A stretch of DNA of 64,000 bases from positions 1,752,001 to 1,816,000 of the forward strand of contig JAUTXW010000561.1 in NCBI GenBank assembly GCA_030620095.1. Reading direction: 5' to 3'. Shown here in pieces: positions 35,053-48,107 of the stretch. The notes below the pieces were generated by a model. That model was not told where the DNA came from. It ran no database searches and was given only the letters and a program-made list of their open reading frames with translations. The translations under genes and the position numbers were made by a program. Source of the stretch: Kuschelorhynchus macadamiae (taxonomy: Eukaryota > Arthropoda > Insecta > Coleoptera > Curculionidae). How positions within the stretch are numbered: position 1 is the stretch's first letter; each line of letters starts with the position of its first letter.

Positions 35053-37560
35053 TATTTAGCAAAATATAAAGGTATTAAAAGATTAACCTGATCAGTCAAA
35101 AAATGATGAGGGTTCTATTTAAAAAAATCGATAAAAGGCAGCCGAATTGGTCAAGTTAAGTTCAAATTATAAGTATGTGTATAAATTTTGTTTTCCTGTA
35201 TTAAATCCATAGGACACTCTGATTGAAGCTTCCTTTCAGCTGAAAAGAATGTCCTATTTTAAAAATTAAAAATATTTTATTATCTCTTTTTTGGACCACC
35301 CTCTATATTGCCAAAAATAATTTTATGTAACGCTGGTCTATAAATCCCATAACTTTTATACAAAATATTTTTAGTATCTCTTGTAGTTTAGGGGCAATTG
35401 AAGATAAACACTTTGTTATGTACCCTGTATAGTATTATTAGAATCTAGGAATCCTAAATATGTAAAAAAACATCTATGTTTAAATTAAGGCAGTGTTACT
35501 CCCCGTTGAACTGAACCACAATAAGTTAAATGTTAATTTAGTTATTTTGTTTCCTAAGAATATTACTTGGTTCTGTGAGGGCCACGCTGCTTATACAAGT
35601 AGCAACTCAAAACTCAAGCAAACTCAAATTAAATCTGACGTTGCATATTTAACTTAGCATGGTGAATTTAATATTTCTATAATACAATTTAGTGGTATAG
35701 CGACAACTGCTATTGCACCCACCGCATCTAAGTGATCCTCTATCACTCGTCTTTAAAATGTAGTATGTTGCCACTCCTTTTTTGAAGATAATGTGAATAA
35801 AATGATCAAACAGTTTCACAAATCTCTTTTGCCTCTTTTATCACAGGATCCATCTTTGTGTTAACAACAATGGGCATGGAGGAGCCAATTTAACCGTCTT
35901 GGTGTTGTAGGGTTACTTATAGCTCATAAAGTAAGATATTCCTTCATAATGTGAAATATTTTCGTATAATTAAATTTATAGAAAATAACATATTTATATT
36001 TGCATTACGGTAGTTATTAGAACTGGCAAAAAGTAGGACAAATGTTTTAAATAATGATTTTAGCTATGTCTTCATTTTTACATAAAACTTCCCTTCACCA
36101 AACCGTAAACGTTACCTAATATTCTTCACATAAGCAGATTTAAAAAAATAGCACCGCGTATTAAAAGTTTTCGAGTTGAAGAATATTCATATTCTAAATT
36201 AAGTAGTATACCAATTGCAAAAAATAGGAATTGTAATGATTTATATATTCCTTTCTCCTCCTCTTTCTTCATTCCCTAATTCCACGCGGGTAAATTGTCA
36301 GACTTTCGTTATTGATGTCTGTGCACCTGAATAGCTTTTGATATACACAAAGTTTATTCCAGAAACTTCAAGACATGTCATAAGCTCTTTAAGTATTAAT
36401 TAGTTCATAATCTACGACGGATTTTTTAAAATATTGGCTCACATCTTTTTACAATTTAGTTGTTCGCATATTCTAAATTCACGTTAAAGACTCATCCCTA
36501 CCAGTTTCCAGAGTGCGCAGTAATTCCAATTTTTGTTTTGGATTATTTTTATGCAAGAGAAAAGGGAAAACATTTCATGTACTTAATTAACTGCCCACAA
36601 GTGGTTTTAAGTCGCACACACATAGTGTTAGGCATATTAATCGCTAAACCACCATGACAAAAATTAAACAAAAAGTTAGAAATATGTAGTGAGTATACCT
36701 GCTGCTATACGTGCAGAGCTTTTGAACCCAAACTTAAACCTTTTATTCTTATAAACTGTAACGTGCCTTTTGGATCTGACAGTTAAATGTAGCCGACTTG
36801 CCATAAAATCGGCAGTGAACAGACTTTTGATAGTAGCCAACTCTAGATGGAAAAACATACCTATCGTTACTTTAGAACTACTGCCTATGAACTGCCCTGC
36901 TAAAGGCTAAATCAATGAGCGCATGTATATTTATATCTGAGGGTGAATTCTAGATAAAAAAATACAAACAAAAATCATATAAACTTAATTACACAGCCGT
37001 TTTATTTTAAAAAATATTTTCTGTTATATTTTTTTGCAGGTGCACATAATAATAATAATAATTTAATTTAAATAGCTCAAATGATCAAAAATATACAAGA
37101 GGCAACTTCCGTCTAGTTTAAATTGATAAATTAGATAATTACAAATTTAATAAAAATCAGTGAATAATTTTCTCGTTTAAAATGTCTCACTATTTAACAT
37201 GCAAACCACTGGTAAAAGTAGGAAAAACTAGGTTTTTATTAAAATGCCTTTTATTACCTTATTAGAACATATACGAATTTAGTGCAATACCAAAAGACAT
37301 TTTTAAGATATTAAAAATATTTTTAACACCCTCGAAAATAAAGCGTTTGGTGAACTAAGTTTATATTTTTACTTGCCATTAAAAATTCGGCACATATTTA
37401 ATACTGTCCTGTATATCCTGGAAGAGCAGAAGGTAATTGGCAAGTATAAAATTGTTTACTCTGTGAATTTTTAATAAAATACATTTCCTCCCAACGTCCT
37501 TATCCTATGACGTGCCTAAGTAAGTAAACAATCAATTATATATTATTTGAAACTACTTAC
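35053..37560. other. Intron sequence of the RS gene, unassigned
   Basis: This stretch has isolated mariner-like ends (ACCACCCTCTATA near 35288, TACCCTGTATA near 35420) without partners. No exon or intact element is supported. Confidence 0.4.
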
Positions 37561-37716
37561 CACTACTTGAAAGCTCTTTAGATTTTGATTTTTTCGATTT
37601 CTTTATTGGCAAAGCGTTTTGAAGAGCATTTTGCAGCAGCCGAGATGTGACACCTTCAGGGGAAGAAGTTTTTTGTTTTTCGGCTCTCTTTTTACTTAGT
37701 TGTGCTCTTAAATCTC
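37561..37716 (-). CDS. RS-repeat nuclear protein gene, exon D
   Basis: On the minus strand, the acceptor TACATTTTAG precedes GA-GAT-TTA and the donor GTAAGT follows AGT-AGT-G. The 156 bp start with two bases that complete the Gly codon begun in exon C and end with one base. Read in phase the exon encodes DLRAQLSKKRAEKQKTS, then a helical LLQNALQNAL stretch, then the basic KKSKKSKSKE. Splice sites are strong at both ends and the phase fits both neighbours. No domain name can be given. Confidence 0.7.
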
Positions 37717-38171
37717 CTAAAATGTAAAATTTTAGATTATTCAAATCGCCTTTCCAGTGAAGCTCCTAGAAAATAGAGGCAAATACTAGTTAACGAGAGT
37801 GTTTTGTCTTTTTTTTCTGGTGTGTATTATTCGTTGTATGTATATATATACAGGGTGTTCCACAAGGAAATGTATCGTTCTATTAAGAAAAAACAATAAT
37901 TAGTTTTGGGGAACATTCAGCTAAAATATTTTTATGGTATGTATGTTATTTTTAAATAGGACCGTACTATGAGTATCCAGAAAGATAACGACACGGCACG
38001 GTAATACAAGGTAAGGCGCATAATAATTTAACAAATGTTACCTTTGAAATTTGCAAACATTAAAATATCCAAGCAAATACAATTTCTGAAAGAACAATAA
38101 ATAATTAGAAACTTTGGCTTGCGCGATTGGGTTACATATGCGAACAAAATTTTTACAATTAAAAAACCATT

Positions 38172-38880
38172 TTTACAAGAGGCATTGAAATCCGGCACTA
38201 GTGAACAACTTTCGATGCAGAAGAGATGGAGGCATTGTGGTTGGATTTAAGAATAATGAGGCTGTTTCAAAGTTCTGTAATTTGGCTAAACACAAACTAG
38301 ATAAGAATTTCGAAGTTAAAGAAGTAAAGGATGGTCAACCGAAAATCAAAATTGTGAGTGTAACAGAAAATTTTTCTGAGTAATAACTGATTCAGTGCCT
38401 GAGGATTCAAAACAAACCTTTTATTTGTGCTGATTCTGAATGTAAAATACTTAAATACTAGCACATTAAGGACAAAAAAAATTATAAAGCGACTGTTGAG
38501 CTGGATCTTTTAACTTTTAACTTGGTCGTCCCTCAGGATAAACTATCAACTAGTCGTAATAGATACTTAGTAGTTAGTTATGATAGATACGTTATTTATG
38601 ACGCAATTGAACCCTTAAGATGCTTTAATTGTTCAAGCTATAATCACACTTCTAAAAATTGTTCTTTTAAAAAGGCTAGTCCTAAGTGTTAACAGGAACA
38701 TGACCTATCGGAATGGAACTCTTCCGCTGTTTCAAAATGCATTAACTGAATCAATTTATCAAAAGGATCCCTGACAATACTGTCGATGTTAATCATGCTG
38801 CATCGAATAAAATTGGATTTTGACTTTGACGTTAAGTTAAATAGTTGAAAGTATCGAAGCTGTGTTTTAATAAGTAGTAG
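38172..38880 (+). pseudogene. LINE ORF1 (gag-like) fragment with zinc knuckle
   Basis: The 60-residue frame at 38201-38383 has RDGGIVVGFKNNEAVSKF, then KNFEVKEVKDGQPKIKIVSV, the RRM-like end of a Jockey/R1-type ORF1. Farther on, in another frame, CFNCSSYNHTSKNC (about 38628-38669) is a CX2CX4HX4C zinc knuckle. It is followed by remains of a second, where a TAA replaces a residue. Such proteins bind the element RNA. No ORF2 follows, so this is a 5' or internal fragment, probably carried in or next to mariner copy 3. Confidence 0.65.
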
Positions 38881-39547
38881 GTACGCTTTTATCCCAATAA
38901 AATCATAAATCTGACACATAAATTGTCAAAACCTATAGAAAATGGCCGGCATTCCGTATTCAAATGCAGAAAAGGTTGACATGTTAGCTCTGTACTTTCA
39001 ATCATACAGAAACGCCGAGGTTACCTCAGCAAGGTATTTGGAGATGTACCCCGACGACGGCCGCCTCATAAAACCCAATTCAGGAAAATCGTAGTTAATT
39101 TAATTAATCATGGTGCCTTCGAACAACCTAGAAGCGGATACAATAATAACAATGAAAATCGAGACAGAAAGATTTTACAAGCTATCAACGAAAACCCTAG
39201 TGCAACGATAAGAACTGTAGAACAGGAAACTAATGTGCCAGTAAAATCAACAGTACAGAGAGTTTTAAAAAAGAATAAGTATCATCCATACAAACCCATA
39301 ATAATACAAGGACTTAAGGAAACTGATTTTTCAAGACGACTACAGTTCTGTGAGTGGTATACTAGGAGATGTAATGAAAATCCTGATTTTGTAAATCATG
39401 TCTTGTGGTCCGATGAGAGCAGGTTCACGAATTGTGGAGTCTTTAATAGGCACAACCGTCATCATTGAGCTGTGCAAAATCTTCATGAAGTGGCAGAGAG
39501 ACGTCTAGAGATCAGATTTGGAAGTAACGTTTGGTGTGGGATCATTG

Positions 39548-40364
39548 GTAAGTTAATCTAGCCAATCTTTTTTAAATAGGCACCAAATGATGGTCAAATA
39601 ATAATCTTTTTTTTTTCGTTTAGTTCTTTAATGATACTAAAAGAGTATAATATAATAAAAAAAAGTAAAACGTTCTACTCTAGTCAGTCAACTTACTTTT
39701 TTGATATTGTATTACATTTTTATTCAATCATTTTGTATTGTAGTTTCGAAGAACGTATAAAGATAGAATTGGGTTCTATAAATGTATTAACAATTCATCT
39801 AAATTTTCTGCAGATTTAGCTAATTCTCTAAAATTATTTTGATTGTCTGAATTTAATGATTTATTATTACCCGGGAAACCTAGTTCTTGCGTTACAAAAA
39901 AAATACCATATTAATCAAATGTCGAATTATTTTTCGATTTTCATTATGATTTATAGAAAGGCGTTCAAGCTGTATTTCCGAATAATTTAAATTTTAAAGC
40001 GCAAGGGGTTTGTTCTTTTGATATTTTATGTTTTATTAAGGCACGGTGTACTTCTTTAAGATTATTATATCACTGAAATAAATTGATTTAGTATTTCCGA
40101 AATTATTATGCAATACCAACAAAATAATTTATTACGGCTATTACTTCCCGCTAACCAAATATGTTTTTCTTTTTCATAATAAAGCTGAATAGGTTTCAGC
40201 TGTATACAAGCTCATTCATTACGGGATGTTTCGATAATTATTTTTGGAAAGAAAATATCTACTTTTTAATAAAGATAATTTTCCCTTTATAATTTATAGT
40301 TTCTAGTACCACACGGCCGACGTTGACTGTTGGGCACCTATTTATAAATTATTAATCATTTCAG
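39548..40364 (+). other. Intron in the mariner transposase, carrying a nested insertion
   Basis: The donor is GTAAGT after ATCATTG and the acceptor TCATTTCAG precedes GAAATCG. Joining the two gives G-GA-AAT, restoring Gly-Asn in frame. Copy 4 has the same Gly-Asn-Arg codons uninterrupted. TTTAAATAGGCACC near 39571 and GGGCACCTATTTATA near 40333 are imperfect inverted repeats. This suggests that an approximately 780 bp element sits inside a small original intron of about 40 bp. Confidence 0.65.
39571..40347. mobile_element. Putative non-autonomous element nested in the intron
   Basis: It is bounded by short inverted repeats of about 14 bp (AAATAGGCACC against GGCACCTATTT, imperfect). It is AT-rich with no coding sequence of note. 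The ends are inferred from these repeats only. Confidence 0.35.
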
Positions 40365-40825
40365 GAAATCGACTTATTGGACCATTTTTATTTGACTACA
40401 ACCTACGGGCAGAGGTACCTAGAGCTTTTGCGAAACCAGGTTGTACCAGCCTTACGAGCTATTCTAACGGAAGATGAATTAAGAAGAACCTGGTTTCAAC
40501 AAGACGGATGTCCGGCTCACAATACCATTCAAGTCAGGAACTTCTTAAGAGAGCAGTTTGACGAAAGAATAATTTGTTTAAATGGTCAAATATCTCGCCT
40601 CCTAGATCCCCTGACCTGTCGCCCTTGGATTTCTACCTCTGGGGTCACACGAAGAATGAAATCTATGAATTTGATCACCCCGTGACCATAGAAATCCTGA
40701 GACAAAGAGTTCTAGACACATTTAGATATATTAACCGAAATACACTTACCAGGGTTGTATGAAAAACAGTCACCAATTGTCAAAAATGTCTCGATACAAA
40801 TGGACGTCATTTTGCAGATTTGTAA

Positions 40826-41746
40826 ATTAATGTTACCCACTTACAAAGTAGTTAAAGCTCATTTAGATTTTTTAAGTCGTTATTTACGTTCATGTTGTAT
40901 TGAAAATTCAATGCTTTCAATACATTACATACTTATTAATGTAATCTTGTGACAAATAAATCATGGCCTCCTTTAAAAACATTGAAACCTAATTTACGAA
41001 GTGTGATATTTTGATGACACTAAAATCTTTAATGCACTTGTGAGATATCACTAGACTGGAAATTTTAGGCTCTTTCCAAAAATCGAAAAATCCAATATGG
41101 TGGTCATAAGAAAAATGAAAGTTGAGGTGGGTTGCGGGTTAACAAAAAACAATGAAGACGTGTCGTATACGCCATCTTATTTGTCTTAAAAATGTGTCCG
41201 AATAATGTCACATTTTGACAGCTGTCAAATTTACCGTTCTGGATATTTCCCAAACTTATTGATCGATCGTAAATCTGAAGCCATATATCGAATGCAATAA
41301 GTTTCCTCTTAAACTTTTCCCATTTAACCTTTGCTGTAGGTATAATAGGAGCCAAGATCCCTATATAGAGAAGCGAATCTGGGACACACTGTATAAAACA
41401 AAATAGATAGGCAACTGTGAATGATAATATAGATATTTATAGCTGCAGTGCTACGTAGGGGCCTTAGTATGAATTAATGATGAAGGCTAGGAGTTTTTTA
41501 ATAATATGCTGTATAAAATTATTGGCAATTTGAAATCAAAGTAAAATTAATAAACTCTCTGCTTGTCAAGTTGCAAATGGTTAAATCATTTACATTGCAA
41601 ATTTCAACCCAGAAAATTTTTAATGTGTATGTTCATATGATTGGCCCTTGATAAGCTGATAATTTTCAAATTAACCTCGACTAAAACTGAATATCTTAGA
41701 CACTGCGAAGTTCAGTTTGAAATAGAACCCATGATAAGTTTAAGAT
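40826..41746. other. Unassigned intron sequence
   Basis: Probably the 3' part of mariner copy 3 up to about 41391, then unassigned sequence. Confidence 0.35.
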
Positions 41747-41956
41747 TTATTTTCTTTTATTAACAAAATATTTGTTAGGCTTTTGAAAATTTTTGTATGC
41801 ATAGACTTTTATAAAATCTTGACAATTCTGAGATACTTTCAATTTTCCCTTTAGGATTTTATTAATATTTCTTATCCAAACGATTTTTGGGAAAATATGC
41901 ATATGAGCATCTTTATTGTACTTTTTGCAACTAGGTACACAGCATTTGAAAACCAT
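41747..41956 (-). pseudogene. THAP-domain remnant
   Basis: On the minus strand ATG 41956 opens MVFKCCVPSCKKYNKDAH, then MHIFPK and a Trp nine to ten residues later. This is the start of a THAP zinc finger (C-x2-4-C, FPK, W). The distal C-x2-H pair should fall near VYAYKNF, where Tyr and a Lys/Asn replace the expected Cys and His, so the zinc site is broken. THAP domains occur in P-element-type transposases and in host regulators; here only the domain remains. A P-element relic is the likelier source, but this is not proven. Confidence 0.55.
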
Positions 41957-44240
41957 CTCGCTGAAAAAACACAACGGGAAAACACAAAACACTACATATA
42001 CAAACAAAACAACATTTGATGTCCAAGTCAAAACAATCAAACAAAATGGATGGTGGCGTTAGTTTTGGTCGCTCTCGCTCGTCCCGGTCATATGATGTGT
42101 TTGTTCAGTATCGTGTCTCGTCGTCGACGGGCAGCGCTTTGTCGACCTCTAGGGCCCTTAGTCAAAATCACTCCGTTATTGATTTCGTCTTTACATTTGA
42201 GTTCCCATAGACTGGTTACATGTTAAACAAATTGACAATTTTAAAAATTTTGAAATCAATTCTTTTCTATTATTTAATGTTTCTCTCTTACGATCGGCGC
42301 ACTTATGAGTCCCGATAGGATGAAAGTATTTGTACAACTACTATATGTCTATAAAAACTTAAGGTAAATGACATAATATTGTTTATATTATGTATCGAAA
42401 CATTCAGCAGACAGACTAGTCTACATGTTGAGGTATGTAATTTTATTAAATATTTGCTTTAATTAATTTAAACTTAAATATTTTTATTCAGTTGCGAAAA
42501 AGCCAAAAAATATTTTTGTTTGTCAATGTGCTTTGTTACGCATTTTTCATTTTAATCTGACAGTAAGCCTCCGGAAAGTAAGAATATTGTATATTCAAAA
42601 TTATTTAGTTTGTATTCGATGGGGTCGGTTTTTGGCAGGTTCCCGAGGCATCGATGTACTTAAAAAATACCTCAAAACTTTAAAGGCTGATTCATAACAA
42701 AATTTAATGTAAGCCAGTTGCCAGTTGTGAAAGCCAAAAAAAATCAGAACAAAACTTAAATACTGATTTTTTTTTTGAAACGCAGCGTTATCGAGATTTG
42801 TTTACACTGTTGAGAAAAGAAGATCCAATAAGAATTGTTTCCCTTATCTCTGCTCTTTCAGAATATTTTTTGTTGTTGTCAAAACCTGAAACGTCTGAAC
42901 AGGAGAGGGAGCTCAATAGATCCAGCTAAAAAAATATTTCGAACCCGACCATTTTCAATAGGCTGGATAAGACAGTAAAAAGGAATATTTTTTTTTTTCA
43001 ATTCAAATCAATATTTCAATTTTTTCGACAGTTATCGTATATCATACAGAGAGGGAAAAAAAACATGCACATAATAAGCTCTCGTCGAGGTCGAGAGTTT
43101 ATTATACCGGTTGCAGAAAGACCCCCGGATTGCCTAGGTTGTTTTCTGTGGTTTTAAATACGGTTGCCTTGAATAAAGAAACGGAAAGTTTAAATCAGAG
43201 AATAACAGAAATAATTTTGCTGATAAAAGGTTCCACAATCATCAATAGTGGCATTCTGGAAATCGAGTGAACAAAGTGGGTGTTCATTCGCCTCTGTAGA
43301 GGAACGGTGATGAATGTCGATGCTCAATCTTCCTGGGGTACATGGGTAAAGAAGACATAACATGGTATCAGCAGAATACAGTCCTTATATAAGATAATAT
43401 ACCAAGAATCTTGCTGGTAGCATGTAATTATTTTCACCTATGGCAAGTTGGCAACCATATGGCTTTTTAGTAATATTTTAGCTATTGTTGGGCCCCTAAA
43501 GAGCGATAAGTGACGGGTGTGAACTAACATCAATCACACCGAGGAAGTGTGTGAGTGTGAACATTGCTAAATGCTTATATGATCCCTTATATTGCAGCTC
43601 AAGATCCCCCAATCCCTTTTTTTTAAACCAGTCGAGGTGAAAATTTAGCACAGTTCAATTGAAAACTAAAAACTAATTTTTGTGATTTAAATTTTAAAAT
43701 TTCCAGATGGCGGCTGGGCTATAAAGATTGGAACATCTTTTAGAGCATCTTTTTAACCTTAATTCATCACCAAAATTCGACATTAATATTTCCCATTTCA
43801 ACCTAGCGGCAATTCGTAAATGTAACAGAACCTACATATTAGAGAATACAAATTCTCGAAAACTTGCTAAATATAGTACTTTTCTAGTTAAAAGTCATTT
43901 TAAAATGAAAAAATTTTATTGTTTCTAGTTAGAAAAGTTACTTATAAGAAGATTTCAATTAAGGACAATAAATACTAATACAATACAATAATACTTGAAA
44001 TTTGTATGTTTTGGAGAATTTTTACTCCCCAAGTACAAACAAAAGGCTGTCGAAACCGATAATTTTAATGTAACAATATTTTGGAAATTAATTGAGGTTG
44101 AATAGACGTTGCATAAGATGTTCTACTCGATTTCACTTTTCATTACAAAAAAATAAAAATCGTTAAATTCGCTTTTACCCAGAACGTCTCTCGTACAGAA
44201 TTCCACTACATACAGATAACACAGTGTGATCTCCTTACCG
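41957..44240. other. Unassigned intron sequence, about 2.3 kb
   Basis: Short ORFs at 42016-42210 and 43728-43928 lack recognisable domains. No repeat was identified. Confidence 0.35.
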
Positions 44241-44800
44241 AAAATAAATAACCCTACCAAGTTTAATCATATACGATCAATAATTCTAAAATATTCGAAA
44301 AAGTTATGGATCATCAAATAACAACTTTTCTTAACTGTTAGCAAAACGTATCAGTCCATTTAGACTCGGCTCACTTCTTGGACGTGCCATCAAATCATTT
44401 ACTTAAACTAAATCACCTCAAGTTATGATATGCTACTAACAATCAAAATTAATCATGTCAGCATACCCTTTGTAACTACCTGTAAAAATTTGGAGTTTTC
44501 GGCAGATACTAAACCCCGTTTTATTTAAAGAGCATGTTACCTCAAAATTCAGTATGATGTATAGTAATTTAAAACTTATTTATGTCCAAAGGTACTATTT
44601 ATCCAGGAAGAGAAAGCAAGATACTTTTGTGTGACTCTATTTAGTCTAGTTCGCAAACTCAAAATGGTGTTAATTCTTGCTAATGCTAGAAAAAATATGA
44701 GAGAGAGGGGTCATTGTATTTGGAATGGCGCGGCGTCCAAAAAAATGTACAAAAGTTCCAAACCCACACATAAACAATTTCAAAAGTTATAATTAATTAA
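44241..44800 (+). pseudogene. CR1/Jockey-group RT relic
   Basis: In shifting frames, SKIFEKVMDHQITTFLN near 44290 matches the RT block before the SGFR motif. Later come a CKNLEF-type block near 44490 and NLKLIYVQRYYLSRKRK near 44570, which matches the thumb region. The order is right for a CR1-like RT but the catalytic part is missing. Confidence 0.5.
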
Positions 44801-45381
44801 GATTTAAAAAAAGCAGTTTAGTTCTTTGTAAATAGCTCGGAAACTATTAACATTTAAAAATTAAAAAAAAAAAGATTCTTAAAGGGGTAGATATATCCAA
44901 TTAAAAAATTCCGACACCTGGAAATCTAGTTCTAATATTAATAATTTTAATTTAATATTGAAAACAGAGCTCTGCACAGCGAGCGTTAAGCCGGTACGAT
45001 GCCCCAAAATCGACGGTAAAAAGTAAAAAAAAAAAAATACTCAAATACTAATTTAAAAATTTTAAAAATTTAAGGTATTATAGTGTAGTCTACTCTTGCG
45101 AATAATAAAGCATTTAAGTAACATGTTTTTATATAAAAAGGTTTCCCAATTTTATGACACCTGACCTGAGTATTCCCAGTTATTCATCCACGACTTACGT
45201 TTAAATGCCTAATCTAAAAAAAACAAAAACGTATAAAAACGAGACCCTTACAATGTTTTTTCAATAAATACCAATTAGATTACCCTCCTGGACCCTATTG
45301 GAATGAATAATTATAATCTTGTTACGTCCAATAATCCCTTACTATTTCAAAAAAAAATTCTAGGAAATACTATTAGCTTAC
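44801..45381. other. Unassigned intron sequence
   Basis: Nothing recognised. Confidence 0.4.
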
Positions 45382-45796
45382 CCTCATTATTGATGGTATT
45401 TTCAACTTCATCCTCATCATTCTCCACTACTATTTCAGTTTCATCATCGTCATCATCCCCCTGCCTAATATTAACGACTCCTAACTCAACTTTTCTAACA
45501 CCAATATCTTTTTCAACTTTAATATCTTTTTCTCCATCAACCTTATCAACTTTTTCATACTTGGAAGGATTTTTTATTTTGATCTCAATCTTTCTATCAA
45601 ATTTCTTTGGATGCCTCTCAGCTTTAACTCCGAATCTATTCCTCGTAATTGATTTTTCAAGTCTGGTAGGTCTTATTTTTGGCAGTCTTGAAGAACTAGG
45701 TTTTCGTTCTGAGGTTTCTTTATTTCTGTCCCGAGAACTTTTCGTTTGCATCTCGACTTCCCTTTCCTTACTCTCCTTAACTCGTTCATTTTTAAT
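45382..45796 (-). CDS. RS-repeat nuclear protein gene, exon C
   Basis: On the minus strand, the acceptor AATTTTCAG precedes ATT-AAA-AAT and the donor GTAAGC follows AAT-GAG-G. The 415 bp start in phase 0, matching the phase 0 end of exon B, and end with one base, matching exon D. The product is highly charged: KESKEREVEMQTKSSRDR at the start, SITRNRFGVKAERHPKKF in the middle and an acidic run (GDDDDDETEIVV) near the end. ITRNRFG is the second copy of the I-x-x-R-[LF]-G motif. The antisense Ser-rich frame over the same bases is a shadow. Confidence 0.75.
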
Positions 45797-46324
45797 CTGA
45801 AAATTTAAGGACATTTTAGCCAAAACAGCACACAACACTTTTTCCTAAATTACTTTCAAACAGTGCAGGGTAGCAAAAGAAGTCCAAGGGATACAAAAGT
45901 AGTAAAATAAAGAAATAGCACAAAACTAGGTCAGTATCGTTATAGCAATTTTGATCCAAAAAGTCGTGACTCGAAAAAAGTTACATCCGGTATAATTTTC
46001 TAAAATGTGTTATAATCGCTTTATAGGCATTAAAGACGTGTGCCAAATTTTGATGGAATAACCTACATTTACGCGAGCGCGCACAATACGGAACTGAAAG
46101 TTAGACAAAGGCAATGTTATACGGCCACGGGCATGTCAGAAAGAGATAACAATTATTAGATTGATGGTAAGTGAACAGTCGTGCCTTTTTATTAGATGAA
46201 CTTTGCCGGAACGTAGTTCGGGCCAACACGTGTTAATGCGTTCCACTATGCAATATAGGGTAGACCAAGTATAAAAGTGGTTGAGAGATTGTAATTAATC
46301 TGAAATATCAAAGACTGGAGAATT

Positions 46325-47575
46325 TGAAGAGCATTGATCTGTGTAAGGCATTTGATACAGTAAATCATCATATTCTTTTACCAAAATTATATAATATTGG
46401 AGTAAGGGGCAATATGTATAATTTACCTAAAAATTATCTAAGTAAGCAGACAGTTTGTACAAATAAATAATGCAGTAAGTAATCAAAAAGAAATAGTTTG
46501 TGGAGTACCACAGGGATCAATATTGGGGCCAATTTTATTTTTAATTTGTATAAATTCAGTTTTTAAATTAAATTTAAAAGGCAATATTCAACTGTTTGCG
46601 GATGACAAACAATTATTTATTTTGCTGATAATTTAAATGAATTATTTTTGATATAAAACATGATCTAGAATTAATTTGTTCCTGGCTTAAATCTCACAAA
46701 CTATCATTAAATTTTAGTAAATCTTCTTTTACTTTAATAAGTAAAACAAAGATAAATTTTGGTATTTCCCCAATAGTAATAAACAATAACAAAATTAAAT
46801 ATTCAAATACAACAAAATGTTTAGGATTAATTATAGATGAAAACTTAAGTTGGAAGAATCATATTCAGAGTCTAAGAACCGCTATAACTCCATTAATAGG
46901 AGTATTATATAAAGCAAGATATTTCGTACCATTAAAATTCTTAAAAAACATATATTTATTCTTTAATATATTTTAAATTCCGATATTTAATTTCAATCTG
47001 GGGATTTGCTTGTTCGTCATATATTAAACCTTTAAAACAATTGCAAAATAAAACTCTAAAATGTATTTATAAACTACCACATTTGGAACCTTCTATTAAT
47101 CTATATAAACCTAACGGATTTTTAAACTTACAGAATATTTATAATTTCAAAATTTGCGTTTTAATACACTCTATATTATTAATAATGGAAAAAATCAAAT
47201 ATATTTAAAAAAACTAATACTTTACACAATCACGATACAAGACATTGCTTCCAATTACAAACCATTACAATAAAAAGTAACTTTGGGAAAAAATCAATTC
47301 TCCACGATGGTTTAAAAATATATAACTTACCAGAGACTATAAGACATACAACAAAATTACCAATATTTAAAAAACAACTAAAAATGCATTTTTACAAAAA
47401 TAAAAATGAATGGATTTTTTTAAAAATATTTATTTCAACTTAGTTTTTATATTATATTGAATTATAACATAGGAGTTTTTTCATTTATTACAACTTCATT
47501 ATTATTATTTTCTATTCTTATATGTTACATTCCATGTAATAAACTTGTAAAGTTGGTTTGGAATAAAACAGTTTA
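46325..47575 (+). pseudogene. CR1/Jockey-group LINE relic, RT C-terminal half
   Basis: Shifting frames show DLCKAFDTVNHHILLPKL (about 46340), GVPQGSILGPILFLI-like sequence near 46505, FADDK near 46598 and CLGLIIDENLSWKNHI near 46820. A long AT-rich tail region follows to about 47575. The FADD box is followed by Lys where Thr is usual. Numerous stops and indels make it old. It is 5'-truncated. Confidence 0.75.
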
Positions 47576-47713
47576 AAGTAATTAATAGAGGATTAGCCTA
47601 ATAGTAATAATAATATGAAAATATAATATTAATAATGACGATAATAACAAAAAACTACTCATATATGGCTGGGTAATCAGAGAGAGCCACAAAGTAACTA
47701 TATACTCGTTATA

Positions 47714-48103
<390 letters not shown>

Positions 48104-48107
48104 CATA

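Larger units (their letters stand above)
38942..40825 (+). pseudogene. DD41D mariner-type transposase, copy 3, with a GT-AG intron
   Basis: ATG 38942 opens AGIPYSNAEKVDMLALYFQS, the family N-terminus. A one-base indel near 39055 shifts the frame. VKSTVQRVLKKNKYHPYKP is the second DNA-binding region. The catalytic Asp residues are in WSDESRFTNCG, WFQQDGCPAHN and SPLDFYLWG. After allowing for a one-base loss near 40600, 41 residues separate the last two, so DD41D. TGA near 39467 stands for Trp. Coding is interrupted at 39548-40364 by an intron-like insertion that splices to Gly-Asn (GIIG then NRLIGPF) in the frame of the relatives. The frame closes at TAA 40823-40825. The copy is inactive as it stands. 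Confidence 0.85.
37851..41391 (+). mobile_element. DD41D mariner-type element, copy 3 (tentative limits)
   Basis: The transposase at 38942-40825 is certain and the ends are not. The left candidate CAGGGTGTTCC at 37851 follows a short (TA) run. The right candidate, read inverted, is CAGTGTGTCCC ending at 41391, followed by TATA. The two agree at 9 of 11 positions and then diverge, unlike the long inverted repeats of copies 1, 2 and 4. A LINE ORF1 fragment lies between the left candidate and the transposase, so nesting is needed if these limits are right. Confidence 0.4.

Noticed and set aside
35760..35910. Minus-strand stretch reading like MDPVIKEAKEICETV
   Set aside because: Too short and quickly stopped; no family match that I can defend.
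36676..36858. Minus-strand frame with an acceptor (ACTGTCAG) and a donor (GTATAC), considered as an extra RS-gene exon
   Set aside because: The only open frame needs a phase 2 start, but exon D ends in phase 1 and joins exon E exactly. Inserting this exon would break the frame.
42016..42210. 64-residue Ser-rich plus-strand frame
   Set aside because: No domain and no conserved context; probably chance.
45303..45800. Ser/Thr-rich plus-strand frame
   Set aside because: It is antisense to exon C of the RS gene, which has matching splice sites and phases on the minus strand.
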